From the NCBI RefSeq assembly GCF_000717475.1, contig NZ_JPIK01000013.1, forward strand, positions 310,001 to 374,000: a DNA stretch of 64,000 nucleotides, read 5' to 3'. Of the stretch, positions 1-8,200 are shown in pieces. The notes beneath the pieces are model-generated. The model searched no databases. It was not told the DNA's origin and worked only from the letters and a program-made list of their open reading frames with translations. The number at the start of each line of letters is the position of its first letter. Position 1 is the first letter of the stretch. Origin of the DNA: Desulfonatronum thiodismutans. GTDB lineage: Bacteria > Desulfobacterota > Desulfovibrionia > Desulfovibrionales > Desulfonatronaceae. The position numbers and the translations under genes are program-made.

Positions 1-857
1 TCGCGGAACCGGGAGATGCCTTCTCCTGCGGCATGATCCACGAAATCCTGCCCAGGAGGTCGGCCTTTATCCGGCGCGTGGCCGGCGGCCAAAGCCAGGG
101 GCAGGTGGTCGCGGCCAACGCGGACATCGCTTTTCTGGTCAGCGGGCTGGACCGGGAATTCAAGCCTCGACGCATCGAACGGTATTTGACCCTGGCCTGG
201 GAGTCCGGGGCCGACCCGGTCATTCTTCTGAACAAGGCGGATCTTCACGCTCAGCCGGAAAAGGCCCGACTCCAGGCCGAAGCCGTTGCACCGGGTGTTG
301 CCGTATATTTGGTCAGCGCCGCCACGGGAGATGGTTTGCGTGACTCGCTTGCGCTCCTTGGTCCTGGGCGGACCGGCGTGTTGTTGGGCTCTTCCGGAGT
401 GGGTAAATCGTCGATCATCAACGCCCTTATCGGCCGGAAAGCCCGGACGACCTCGGTCGTGCGCGAGGCGGACGGCAGGGGGCGGCACACGACCACGCAC
501 AGGCAACTTATGATCCTTCCGACCGGTGCGATTCTCATCGACACGCCCGGCCTGCGGGAGATTCAACTTCTGGCCGATGAGAAATCCCTGGACCGATCCT
601 TCGGGGATATCGACGAGTTGGCGGCTTCATGCCGTTTCCGGGATTGCTCGCATAATGGCGAGCCGGACTGCGCCGTGCAGGATGCTCTCGCGGAGGGCTT
701 GCTGGAGATGGAGCGATACGAGAGCTGGCTGCGCCAATGCAAGGAAATCAGGTTTCATCAGCGAGAGCAGGACGTTCTGCTGAGGATTCAGGAAAAGAGG
801 CGCTGGAAAACGATCCAGAAGACGGTGCGGGAGGTATATCGATGTAAAGGGAGATGA
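1..857 (+). CDS. rsgA: Ribosome small-subunit GTPase RsgA (5' partial)
   Basis: Circularly permuted GTPase that checks late maturation of the 30S subunit. The reading frame is open from base 3, so the gene enters from the left edge and most of the N-terminal OB fold is missing. Counted from the Met at base 33, the motifs appear in permuted order: G4 NKAD (67-70), G1 GSSGVGKSS (119-127), G3 DTPG (170-173). They are followed by the C-terminal zinc site Cys200, Cys205, His207, Cys213. That order is diagnostic of RsgA/YjeQ. It converges on the cardiolipin synthase gene across a 12-bp hairpin. The Met at 33 is internal, not the start. Confidence 0.93.
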   Translation, partial: AEPGDAFSCGMIHEILPRRSAFIRRVAGGQSQGQVVAANADIAFLVSGLDREFKPRRIERYLTLAWESGADPVILLNKADLHAQPEKARLQAEAVAPGVAVYLVSAATGDGLRDSLALLGPGRTGVLLGSSGVGKSSIINALIGRKARTTSVVREADGRGRHTTTHRQLMILPTGAILIDTPGLREIQLLADEKSLDRSFGDIDELAASCRFRDCSHNGEPDCAVQDALAEGLLEMERYESWLRQCKEIRFHQREQDVLLRIQEKRRWKTIQKTVREVYRCKGR

Positions 858-870
858 TGAACGGACCAGC

Positions 871-903
871 GTTCCGCCCCGGCGTATTGATCCGGGGCGG
901 AAC
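871..903. terminator. Hairpin between convergent rsgA and cls
   Basis: A perfect 12-bp inverted repeat (871-882 with 892-903, GTTCCGCCCCGG arm, 9-nt loop) fills the gap between two convergent genes. Neither strand has a clear T-tract, so termination in both directions is inferred from position and stem strength. Confidence 0.5.
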
Positions 904-904
904 G

Positions 905-2359
905 TCAAAGCAGATTGGAGGCCAGGCGCATGGCCGAGTTGCGGAACGCGGCGAGTTTGGAGAGGGAGCGCAGTCGGGCCGGGGTGTATTCCTCGCAGGA
1001 CTCCAGATCCTGCTCGAATATGGCGTCGTGGCGCCGGGCCAGGTCATCGTTCAGGAACCAGACCATCAATTCCTTATGCAGCTCCAGGCTGCGCATGTCG
1101 ATGTTCATGGTCCCGATGCAGAGCAGGTTGCCGTCGATGGTCATGGTTTTGGCGTGCAGGAAGCCCTGCATGTAGTAATAGATCCGGCCGCCGGCCTCCA
1201 GGAGCGGACCGAAATAGGTCTGGGCCGCGTACCAGGCGGTGCGCTTGTCCGGCAGGCCGGTCATCATCAGGCGGACGTCCACCCCGGCCAGGGCCGCGTT
1301 GACCATGGTTTCGTAGATCTGTTCATCCGGCACGAAATAGGGCGACTGGATCCAGATGCGCTTGCGGGCGTGGCCCATGGCCAGCACGTGGGCCCGACGG
1401 GCGGTTTGCCATTTGTCCTCCACGCTGGTGGCCGTGACCTGAACCGGAACGCAGCTTTCGGGCATGGGGTACGACTCCGGGAAGAAGCGCGGAGAAAATA
1501 AATTTTCCCGGCTGGTCTCGGACCAGCGCAGGGCGAAGAGCTTCTGCAGTTCGGCCACCGCCGGACCGCAAAACCGGACATGGGTGTCCCGCCAGGACGG
1601 AAAGCGCCTTCCGCCGTCGATGTACTCCTGGCCCACGTTGATCCCGCCGGTGTATCCGCGCACCCCGTCGATGACCACGATCTTGCGGTGGTTGCGGTAG
1701 TTGGCTCTGTTGAGTTGTCTGACGTCGAAACGGACCTTGGCGCCCGCGGCGGCCAACCGGTTCAGTTCGGTCTTGCGGTAGGGCAGGTTGCCGATGAAGT
1801 CGTTGAGCATCCGCACTTCCACTCCGGACCGCAAACGTTCCATAAGGATGGCGCACAGTTCAGCGGTCAGTCGGTCCCGCTCCCAGATGAAGTACTGGAT
1901 GTTGATGGTCTCTCTGGCCTGGGCCAGGTCTTCCTTCAGGAGCGCGAACTTCTCCGCGCCGCTGGGTAGGATGCGCACGTCGCAGGCTGGCAGGGGCGGG
2001 GTGGACTCGGTGCGCTCGATGAGCTGGACCAACCTCGTATAGCCTCGCTCCTCGGCCCAATTTCGCCCAGCGTCGGCCATGTCAGCGTACCGGTCGTACA
2101 CTGCGCGCATGGTCGGGTCGGCCATGGCCCTGTGCCGTTCATGCAGTCCTCGCTGTTCAGCAATCTTGCGCCAGTTGCGGCCGAAAAAATAGTACAGAGC
2201 AAGGCCAAAAAGCGGCAGAAAGGAGAGCAGCACCAGCCAAGCCAGGGTTTTAGTCGGGTCTCGCTGGTCGTTGACCAGGACCACCAGCACCGCCAGCCAG
2301 TACAGAAAAAAAGCCGCAGCCAGCAGGGCGGGCCCGTTCTCCACGAATTGCCATTCCAT
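905..2359 (-). CDS. cls: Cardiolipin synthase (PLD superfamily)
   Basis: Inner-membrane phospholipase-D-type enzyme that joins two phosphatidylglycerols into cardiolipin. The 484-aa length is usual for ClsA. Two N-terminal membrane segments (about residues 10-30 and 38-58) are followed by two catalytic HKD motifs: NHRKIVVIDG near residue 222 and HAKTMTIDG near residue 403, each with the usual downstream Gly/Asn residues (GGINVG, GTMNID). Its ATG abuts the stop of the upstream SRPBCC gene (TGA then ATG with no gap), so the two are probably translated together. Cls rather than another PLD protein is indicated by the paired membrane segments and the full two-motif architecture. Confidence 0.92.
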   Translation of the reverse strand: MEWQFVENGPALLAAAFFLYWLAVLVVLVNDQRDPTKTLAWLVLLSFLPLFGLALYYFFGRNWRKIAEQRGLHERHRAMADPTMRAVYDRYADMADAGRNWAEERGYTRLVQLIERTESTPPLPACDVRILPSGAEKFALLKEDLAQARETINIQYFIWERDRLTAELCAILMERLRSGVEVRMLNDFIGNLPYRKTELNRLAAAGAKVRFDVRQLNRANYRNHRKIVVIDGVRGYTGGINVGQEYIDGGRRFPSWRDTHVRFCGPAVAELQKLFALRWSETSRENLFSPRFFPESYPMPESCVPVQVTATSVEDKWQTARRAHVLAMGHARKRIWIQSPYFVPDEQIYETMVNAALAGVDVRLMMTGLPDKRTAWYAAQTYFGPLLEAGGRIYYYMQGFLHAKTMTIDGNLLCIGTMNIDMRSLELHKELMVWFLNDDLARRHDAIFEQDLESCEEYTPARLRSLSKLAAFRNSAMRLASNLL

Positions 2360-2836
2360 TCAGGACTCCGGGGACTCGATTTCGGGACGGAAAAGATCAG
2401 CCAGGTGTTTTTGGCGAAAGTCAAAAATCGCGTTCAGCCTGCCTCGCGCCCAGAGCGCATGAACCATGTCCCCCAGTGGCCCCAGGGGCAAGGAGTAATG
2501 GACGATGTCGGACATCTCCACGCCTTGGAGGGTTTCCCGGAACAGGTGCTGGTGGTGCCAGAACCTGTAGGGCCCCATGCGCTGTTCGTCCACGAAGAAG
2601 CGGGGTTTGCGGACATGGGTGATTTCCGTGACCCAGCGCATATGAAGGCCGGGCAAAGGGCGGATGGAGTAGGTCAGAATTTGACCGGCGTACATGGTCG
2701 CTGGAGGCGGACAGGTCAGGCAAAAGCCCAGCCAGGCCGGGGTGATTCGACAGAGATTGGCCGGGTTGGAAAAGAAGGCCCAGGCGTGATCAAGGGAAAG
2801 CGGCAGGGTCTGGGTGCGGGTCAGGACGTGGAGCAT
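2360..2836 (-). CDS. SRPBCC (START-like) family protein
   Basis: 158-aa soluble protein with the SRPBCC helix-grip pattern: an N-terminal strand ending in LSLDHAWAFFSNPANL, central strands around GLHMRWVTEIT and FVDEQRMGPYRFW, and a long C-terminal helix. Proteins of this kind bind hydrophobic ligands or lipids; no catalytic residues can be assigned. It is the first gene of a two-gene unit with cls and ends exactly where cls begins, so a role with membrane lipids is plausible but inferred. The ligand is unknown. Confidence 0.72.
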   Translation of the reverse strand: MLHVLTRTQTLPLSLDHAWAFFSNPANLCRITPAWLGFCLTCPPPATMYAGQILTYSIRPLPGLHMRWVTEITHVRKPRFFVDEQRMGPYRFWHHQHLFRETLQGVEMSDIVHYSLPLGPLGDMVHALWARGRLNAIFDFRQKHLADLFRPEIESPES

Positions 2837-2956
2837 GTGTTTGTATCGGGTTGTTGAGAAACTGAGTTTTTTCCACTAGGTCTGGGAGGCATCAAAGGAC
2901 ACGGAGAAATGGTTACTCCGTTATGTCATCGGCAACCCGAGATCAAGGAGGGCGGC

Positions 2957-4321
2957 GTGCGGCAGGAAGGTGAAGCGAATATTGATTCGGACACGGTTTT
3001 GTATCCGGTCGGGAAAACGGCTGCGACCGAGGCATGGAAGGACGAGGATGTGGAGTTCATCAAGATTTTTTTCACGGACCTGAATGGACGGCTTCGGGCC
3101 TTGACCATCAACCCGGAGTTTATGGACCAGATCGTGGAAAAAGGAGTGGGGTTTGACGGCAGTTCCATTGCCGGGATCACCACGGTGGACGACAGCGACC
3201 GGCTGTTGCTTCCCGTTCCGGAGAGCTACCGCGTGCTGGAGTTCAACAGTGAACGGATCGGTTTCTGTATCGCCAAGATTTCAAACCTGATGGGCGGGCG
3301 GTCTCTGTCCGACCCGCGGGCTGTTCTGGAACGGACCCTGGAGCGGGCCATGGAGGAATTCGGCGTCCGCTTTCAGGTGGCTCCGGAATACGAGTTTTTT
3401 CTCCTCAAAAGCGATGACTTCACTAAAAACATCCATTCGGACAAGGCAGGCTATTTTCACTCCGACCCCCATGACAAGGGCGGGTTCGTGCGCAACCAGA
3501 TCATCCGCACCCTCAAGCGCTGCGGCATCCGCCACGAAAAAACCCATCACGAGGTCACGGCATCCCAGCACGAAATCAATCTGGAGCACACGGACGCCTT
3601 GTCCGCCGCGGACAGAACCCTGCTTTTCAACTACGTCGCGGAGCGGGTGGCCGCGGAACAGGGCATGCATATGACCCTGATGCCCAAGCCCTTTGACGGC
3701 CAGAACCGCAACGCCTTTCACCTGCATATCTCCATGTGGAATCAGGAAGGAGAAAACCTGTTCCACGACGCCCAAAGCGAGCACCGGCTGAGCAGCCAAG
3801 CTCGGCAATTCATCGCCGGAATTCTGAAGTACGCCCGCCAGACATCCATCATCATGGCCTCCACGTACAATTCCTACAAGGCCTATGTGGCGGAGCGGGA
3901 AGCGCCCATGGTGGTGGGTTGGGGGATCAAGAACCGGAGCTCCATGGTCCGTCTGCCCTACTGCGTCAGCCCGGAAAGCACCCGGCTGGAGCTACGCAGC
4001 CCGGATCCGTCCGGCAACGTGTACCTTCAGATGGCGGCTTTGATCGAAATGGGGCTTCAGGGGCTCCGGGAAGGAGAAGAGTGCGGACCGCCGGACATGG
4101 GCAGTGTCTATCGCAGTCTTTTCGATTGTCGGGTTTGGGACGAACGCTTCCTGCCCCGGAGCATGTATGAGGCCTTGGTGGAGGCGGAGCGCAGCGAATT
4201 CCTGCGCAACCTTCTGGGCGAGAGCATCTACAACCACTATCTGTGCTTGAAGATCGCCAGTTGGGAAGAGCACCGCACCCACGTTACGCCCCGTGAATTG
4301 GGAAATTATTTAAGCTGTTAG
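2957..4321 (+). CDS. glnA: Glutamine synthetase, type I
   Basis: ATP-dependent synthesis of glutamine from glutamate and ammonia. Family signatures include FTDLNGRLRAL, GVGFDGSSIAG and the AFHLHISMW metal/ATP region. The GTG at 2957 is chosen because AAGGAGGG lies 5-6 nt upstream; an in-frame ATG at 2909 has GGAG only 2 nt away. This gives 454 aa. The NLY tyrosine loop that is adenylylated in enterobacterial GlnA is not visible; the corresponding C-terminal stretch reads DMGSVYRSLFDC, which suggests a GSI-alpha-like enzyme without GlnE control. It is a single gene, with glnB-amtB 7 kb downstream. Confidence 0.92.
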   Translation: MRQEGEANIDSDTVLYPVGKTAATEAWKDEDVEFIKIFFTDLNGRLRALTINPEFMDQIVEKGVGFDGSSIAGITTVDDSDRLLLPVPESYRVLEFNSERIGFCIAKISNLMGGRSLSDPRAVLERTLERAMEEFGVRFQVAPEYEFFLLKSDDFTKNIHSDKAGYFHSDPHDKGGFVRNQIIRTLKRCGIRHEKTHHEVTASQHEINLEHTDALSAADRTLLFNYVAERVAAEQGMHMTLMPKPFDGQNRNAFHLHISMWNQEGENLFHDAQSEHRLSSQARQFIAGILKYARQTSIIMASTYNSYKAYVAEREAPMVVGWGIKNRSSMVRLPYCVSPESTRLELRSPDPSGNVYLQMAALIEMGLQGLREGEECGPPDMGSVYRSLFDCRVWDERFLPRSMYEALVEAERSEFLRNLLGESIYNHYLCLKIASWEEHRTHVTPRELGNYLSC

Positions 4322-4384
4322 GTGATAGAGGGAGCCCCGAGGGGAAAAAAACGGGGGCCCGCGAGGGGAACATGGAAGCGAGAC

Positions 4385-4416
4385 GCGGTCCGGGCCGGTG
4401 CTCCGGTCCGGACCGC
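4385..4416. terminator. Strong hairpin between glnA and the kamA-like gene
   Basis: A 14-bp stem (4385-4398 with 4403-4416, one G-T wobble, TGCT loop) sits midway between the convergent genes. It has no T-tract on either strand. It probably limits read-through in both directions. Confidence 0.5.
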
Positions 4417-4423
4417 ATGACGG

Positions 4424-5497
4424 CTATTCCGGGATGTTCGGCCACTGGGTGGTTTTGCCCTGGTAGTTGCGCAGGGTGTATTCCTTTTCGTCCTTGCCCT
4501 GAATGTAGTAGTCGGGCATCAGCGGGATTTTGCCGATGTTCGTGGCGATGACGTACATGGGCTGGGCCAGGCCGGTGGTGTGGCCTCGAATGGCGTCCCG
4601 GATCAGCTCCGCGCCTTTTTCCACCGGGGTTCGGAAGTGGTCGATGCCCGGCGCGGGTTCGCAATAGAAGACGTAGTAGGGCCGGATGCGCACGGTGAGC
4701 AGCTTCTGGTGCAGCTCACGAAAGGTGGCCGGATCGTCGTTGATGCCCTTGAGTAGCACCGCCTGGTTGCCGACGTTCACCCCGCAGGTCAGCAGGTCGT
4801 AAACGGCCTGGGCGGTTTGTTCGGTGATTTCCTTGGGATGATTGCACTGGGTGTTGATCCAGATGGGCACCCGATGGCGTCCGGCAAGGACCTTTTTCAG
4901 CCCTTCGGTGACCCGTTGCGGCAGGACGATGGGGGTCCGCGTTCCGAAGCGGATCATCTGCAAGTGCGGCATTTCGCGTAGCTTGCGGATCAGGTAGTCC
5001 AGTTTCTCGTCTGAAAACAGGAAGGGATCACCCCCGGTGATCAACACGTCCCGCACTTCCGGGTGTTCCCGAATCCACGTTAACCCCTCCTCGACGTCGA
5101 AGCGCAGTTGCAGGTCCCTGTCCACGACCAGTTCCTTGCGGAAACAGTGCCGGCAGTAGATGGCGCAGGCATCGGAAACGGTGAAGGCAACCCGATCCAC
5201 GTATTGTCTGGCGATGCAGTCCGGCCGAACTTCCGAGGTGTCCCTGTTTTCCTTCCAGATCAAATAATTGGGTACGCCGTAGGTGTTCTCTCGCTCCTGG
5301 ATGCTGGGCACCACCTGTCTGCGAATCGGACAGTCGGGGTCGTCCCGGTCCATCAGCGCGGCGAAGTAGGGGGTTGTTCCCCAACGGGTCGGCATTTCCG
5401 TGATGGCCCGTTCTTCCCGATCCGTGACGTTGATGTAGGTCTTAAGTTTATCCAGCGTGTTGACGTGATTTCGCATCTGTTCCTGCCACAAATCCAT
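4424..5497 (-). CDS. KamA-family radical SAM amino acid 2,3-aminomutase
   Basis: PLP- and [4Fe-4S]/SAM-dependent enzyme of the lysine 2,3-aminomutase family. The radical SAM motif is CAIYCRHC (CxxxCxxC); GGDP and the PLP-region motif TQCNHPKEI also fit. I start at the ATG at 5497 because GGAGG lies 6 nt upstream; this gives 357 aa and removes a low-quality N-terminal extension. Two substrate-selecting positions differ from what I recall for the characterised lysine and glutamate enzymes: the Asp before LSLGI is Glu here (YCEPAPGID), and the second Asp region reads VIATNIGK. The substrate is therefore uncertain. No partner acetyltransferase (ablB) is adjacent. Confidence 0.85.
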   Translation of the reverse strand: MDLWQEQMRNHVNTLDKLKTYINVTDREERAITEMPTRWGTTPYFAALMDRDDPDCPIRRQVVPSIQERENTYGVPNYLIWKENRDTSEVRPDCIARQYVDRVAFTVSDACAIYCRHCFRKELVVDRDLQLRFDVEEGLTWIREHPEVRDVLITGGDPFLFSDEKLDYLIRKLREMPHLQMIRFGTRTPIVLPQRVTEGLKKVLAGRHRVPIWINTQCNHPKEITEQTAQAVYDLLTCGVNVGNQAVLLKGINDDPATFRELHQKLLTVRIRPYYVFYCEPAPGIDHFRTPVEKGAELIRDAIRGHTTGLAQPMYVIATNIGKIPLMPDYYIQGKDEKEYTLRNYQGKTTQWPNIPE

Positions 5498-5762
5498 GAT
5501 GAACCTCCGCTCGATGCTCATTTTTCCGCGTTCCCGGTCGCTGGAGCGTTCCGGTCCGGAATGCAAAGGCCTCGTTGTGCCGAAAAAAGGATGCGGCATC
5601 AAGGGGGTTGCATTAATTTGTCGGAAGTTGCTCAAAAGCAGCCAAGTAGCTGCACTGAAGCGCTCCGCACGCCCCAGACTCACACTCTCCCCTGAAAAGG
5701 GACCCACTTTGGCTGGATAAGAAGATCGTTTACGTGAGCAGGGTCGCTTAAAACGGTCTTCA

Positions 5763-5803
5763 TAAAAACGGGGGCTGGAGCCGTGCGCGGCTTCAGCCCC
5801 CGT
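5763..5803 (-). terminator. Intrinsic terminator of the ADP-ribosylglycohydrolase-like gene
   Basis: On the minus strand a 15-bp stem (5768-5782 with 5789-5803, one mismatch) is followed by five to six T. It lies 36 nt past the stop codon of the gene that ends at 5839. Confidence 0.85.
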
Positions 5804-5838
5804 TGGTTCCAGCGATGTTGGGCGCGCGACTTTGGCTG

Positions 5839-6885
5839 CTAGGCGAGGATTCGGGCGTCGTCGGTCAGGTAGGTCATGAATCGAGTCGGGGGGACCAGTA
5901 AGCCGTCAAGCCAACGCTCTGGCCAGGCCCGTTCTCCATGCATGGCCCCTAACAGGGCCCCGAGCACCGCGCCCCGGTGGCAGTTGTCACCGCCAAGGTT
6001 GGTGTTCACGATCAGGGCCTGCTCCGGATCGTCCTGATATTTCCAAGCCAGATAAAATGCCAGCGGAAGGGCTTGCTGGACGTAACAGGCCGTGCTGAAG
6101 ACGTTGAGCGCCACGTCCACATCGTCGCGATCCGCCAGGTCCTCAAAGGGATGGTCGGTGAAAAAGCCCGGCTTTCCGGAAAGTTCCTGTTCCAGAGCTT
6201 GGCGGATGTCCATGCCGTCCAGAACGGATTGCAGGGTCAGGCTGAAAGCTGTGAAGGCATCGCTCATGAGCCGGCCGGGGTGGGTCAGTTCCAGGTGGCG
6301 TTGGCCGAGCAGGAGGCTTCTGTTCGGTTGGTCGTGGAAGAAAAGCAGGATCGGGATCGGCAGGCACAGTCCGCCGATGTGTTTCTCTTCCGGTGCGGTT
6401 GCCGCCATGCCTTTCTTGCGCACGACCCAGGCCTTGAAGAACTCCCTGTGACATTCCTCAATGTAGGTATCGTGATGTTTGCCGGGGGTGGTCATGAACG
6501 CGACATATTTGGCGAGATAGCGGTCAGGGTCGTAGTCCTCGGACTCCAGGAGGTGGTCCATGAGCAACCGGCTCAGCTTGATGTTCAGGGTGTTTTCACC
6601 GGCCTGCAAAAATTGATGGTAGTGTACGCCCCGTTCGCCCCAAAACATGGCTTGATTGTGCAGGATGTCCGCCTCCGGACCGGCCGGGCGGTAGCGGGAG
6701 CGCCAGAGGATGCTGTCCGGATGGGGATTCCGGGGCTGCTGGTAGTCCCGGACCAGACCGTAATCCTTGTGCAGGGAAAGTCGATCATAATACCAGTGCA
6801 CCGGCATGGACAGGGCGTCGGCGATAAGGAATCCATAAACCGCACCGGAAAGGCGGGCGCTGATTTCCGGGGTATGTTTGAGCAT
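5839..6885 (-). CDS. ADP-ribosylglycohydrolase-family protein
   Basis: 348-aa all-helical protein resembling the DraG/ARH family, which removes ADP-ribose from proteins or small molecules. The start matches the family N-terminal helix (SGAVYGFLIADALSMPVHW), and the C-terminal metal loop reads NLGGDNCHRGAVLGALLGA. In classical members that loop is GGDTDT; here the second Asp is replaced by Cys and the following Thr by His. The magnesium site may therefore be altered. The target is unknown. It is monocistronic, with its own terminator. Confidence 0.75.
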   Translation of the reverse strand: MLKHTPEISARLSGAVYGFLIADALSMPVHWYYDRLSLHKDYGLVRDYQQPRNPHPDSILWRSRYRPAGPEADILHNQAMFWGERGVHYHQFLQAGENTLNIKLSRLLMDHLLESEDYDPDRYLAKYVAFMTTPGKHHDTYIEECHREFFKAWVVRKKGMAATAPEEKHIGGLCLPIPILLFFHDQPNRSLLLGQRHLELTHPGRLMSDAFTAFSLTLQSVLDGMDIRQALEQELSGKPGFFTDHPFEDLADRDDVDVALNVFSTACYVQQALPLAFYLAWKYQDDPEQALIVNTNLGGDNCHRGAVLGALLGAMHGERAWPERWLDGLLVPPTRFMTYLTDDARILA

Positions 6886-7016
6886 GGCTGCATCCTTTTT
6901 TGAAGGGTGGCGGAGGTCTTCTTCCGGTCAGTAATAAGTCCTGATCAGCCATGGTCAATTGCTAATGAGAAAGGGTGGCGGGATTTCGTGCATAGTTCGA
7001 GCGATTTTGTTTGCCG

Positions 7017-7053
7017 AAAAAAAAAACGGCCCGGCGGATATCCGCCGGGCCGT
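7017..7053 (-). terminator. Intrinsic terminator of secD-secF
   Basis: A perfect palindrome (7026-7053, arm ACGGCCCGGCGGAT) is followed on the minus strand by a run of about ten T. It lies 41 nt beyond the secF stop. Confidence 0.92.
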
Positions 7054-7093
7054 TCAACGATAAAGAGAAAGCCTGTGCAATGCTTACGGTGGT

Positions 7094-8185
7094 TTATACG
7101 GCGACGGTATCCGCCTCCCGACCGGCCTCGGCCTCCAGGTCCACATCCGCGATCTTGGACAGGCCCAGCAGGATCGGGCTGGCGATGAAGATGGAGGAGA
7201 AGGTCCCGACACCGATGCCGATGAGCAGGGCCAGGGCGAAGTCGTGGATCACGCCGCCACCCAGCAAGACTAGGCAAAGCACGACCATCAGGGTGGTTCC
7301 GGAGGTGAGGATGGTTCTGCTCAGAGTCTGGTTGATGCTCAGGTTGATCACCTTGGGCAGGGTCATGTCCACCTTGTCTCGGATATTCTCCCGGATGCGG
7401 TCATAGACGATGATCGTATCGTTGAGGGAATAGCCGATGATGGTCAAAAAGGCGGCAATGATGGCCAGATCCAAATCCTTGTTCAGCAGGGAAAACATTC
7501 CCAGGGTGATGAACACGTCGTGGACCAGTGCGACCACGGCCCCCAGGGCGTAGGAGAGTTTGAGCTTCCAGCAAAGGCCGATGGTGATCAGCAGCGCGGC
7601 CACCACCAGCAGTTCCATGGGCAGGCCAAGCCAGCGCAAGGCCGCGATACCCCCGGTCAGGCCGGCGGCCATGATCACGGCCGGGAACCAGCGTTGTTCG
7701 AATCTGCCTGAGATGTAGATCGCGATCAGCAAAATGGCGTAGAAGAGCGCTTCCATGGCCTGGGCGCGGAGATCAGCGCCAACTCGTGGGCCGACCATTT
7801 CCAGGCGCTGGATATCGAATCCGATGCCAGCCAAATTCTGATCCAGATTGTTTTGGATATCCCGGCGGACCTCGTCGGAAACAAGATCCGAGGACGAGGT
7901 CCGCACGAGGAATTCATTGTCCTGGGCCGTGCCGAAGCGCTGGACCCCGAGACCGGGGAGGTCGGCACCTTGGAGGGCCTGCTGGACGCGGCTCAACTCC
8001 ACCGGTTGGTCGAACTTGATCTGGATGATCATGCCGCCGGAAAAATCGATGCCCAGTTGGGGCCCGCCCTTGACGACCAGGGAAAGGAGGCCGGCCAGAA
8101 TCAGCAATCCGGATATGAGGAAGGCCCCATACCGCATTTTCAAGAAGTTGATCCGGGTGTCCGGACGAATGATTTGCAGTCCCAT
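7094..8185 (-). CDS. secF: Protein translocase subunit SecF
   Basis: Inner-membrane partner of SecD that uses the proton or sodium motive force to assist Sec export. At 363 aa it shows a first membrane helix (about 18-38), the motif GIDFSGGMIIQ, a periplasmic domain, then five clustered C-terminal helices with the family stretch TIIGYSLNDTIIVYDRIREN near residue 255. It follows secD by 15 nt and is the last gene of yajC-secD-secF. The C-terminal tail is slightly extended and acidic. Confidence 0.96.
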   Translation of the reverse strand: MGLQIIRPDTRINFLKMRYGAFLISGLLILAGLLSLVVKGGPQLGIDFSGGMIIQIKFDQPVELSRVQQALQGADLPGLGVQRFGTAQDNEFLVRTSSSDLVSDEVRRDIQNNLDQNLAGIGFDIQRLEMVGPRVGADLRAQAMEALFYAILLIAIYISGRFEQRWFPAVIMAAGLTGGIAALRWLGLPMELLVVAALLITIGLCWKLKLSYALGAVVALVHDVFITLGMFSLLNKDLDLAIIAAFLTIIGYSLNDTIIVYDRIRENIRDKVDMTLPKVINLSINQTLSRTILTSGTTLMVVLCLVLLGGGVIHDFALALLIGIGVGTFSSIFIASPILLGLSKIADVDLEAEAGREADTVAV

Positions 8186-8200
8186 GCTGTCACCTGTTCC

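Noticed and set aside
2846..2880. Further copy of the dispersed repeat near GTTGAGAAACTGAG
   Set aside because: Only a short, mismatched similarity to one end and no second end nearby.
4424..5707. 427-residue version of the KamA-like protein
   Set aside because: The first 70 residues have no family match and the ATG at 5497 has GGAGG at ideal spacing.
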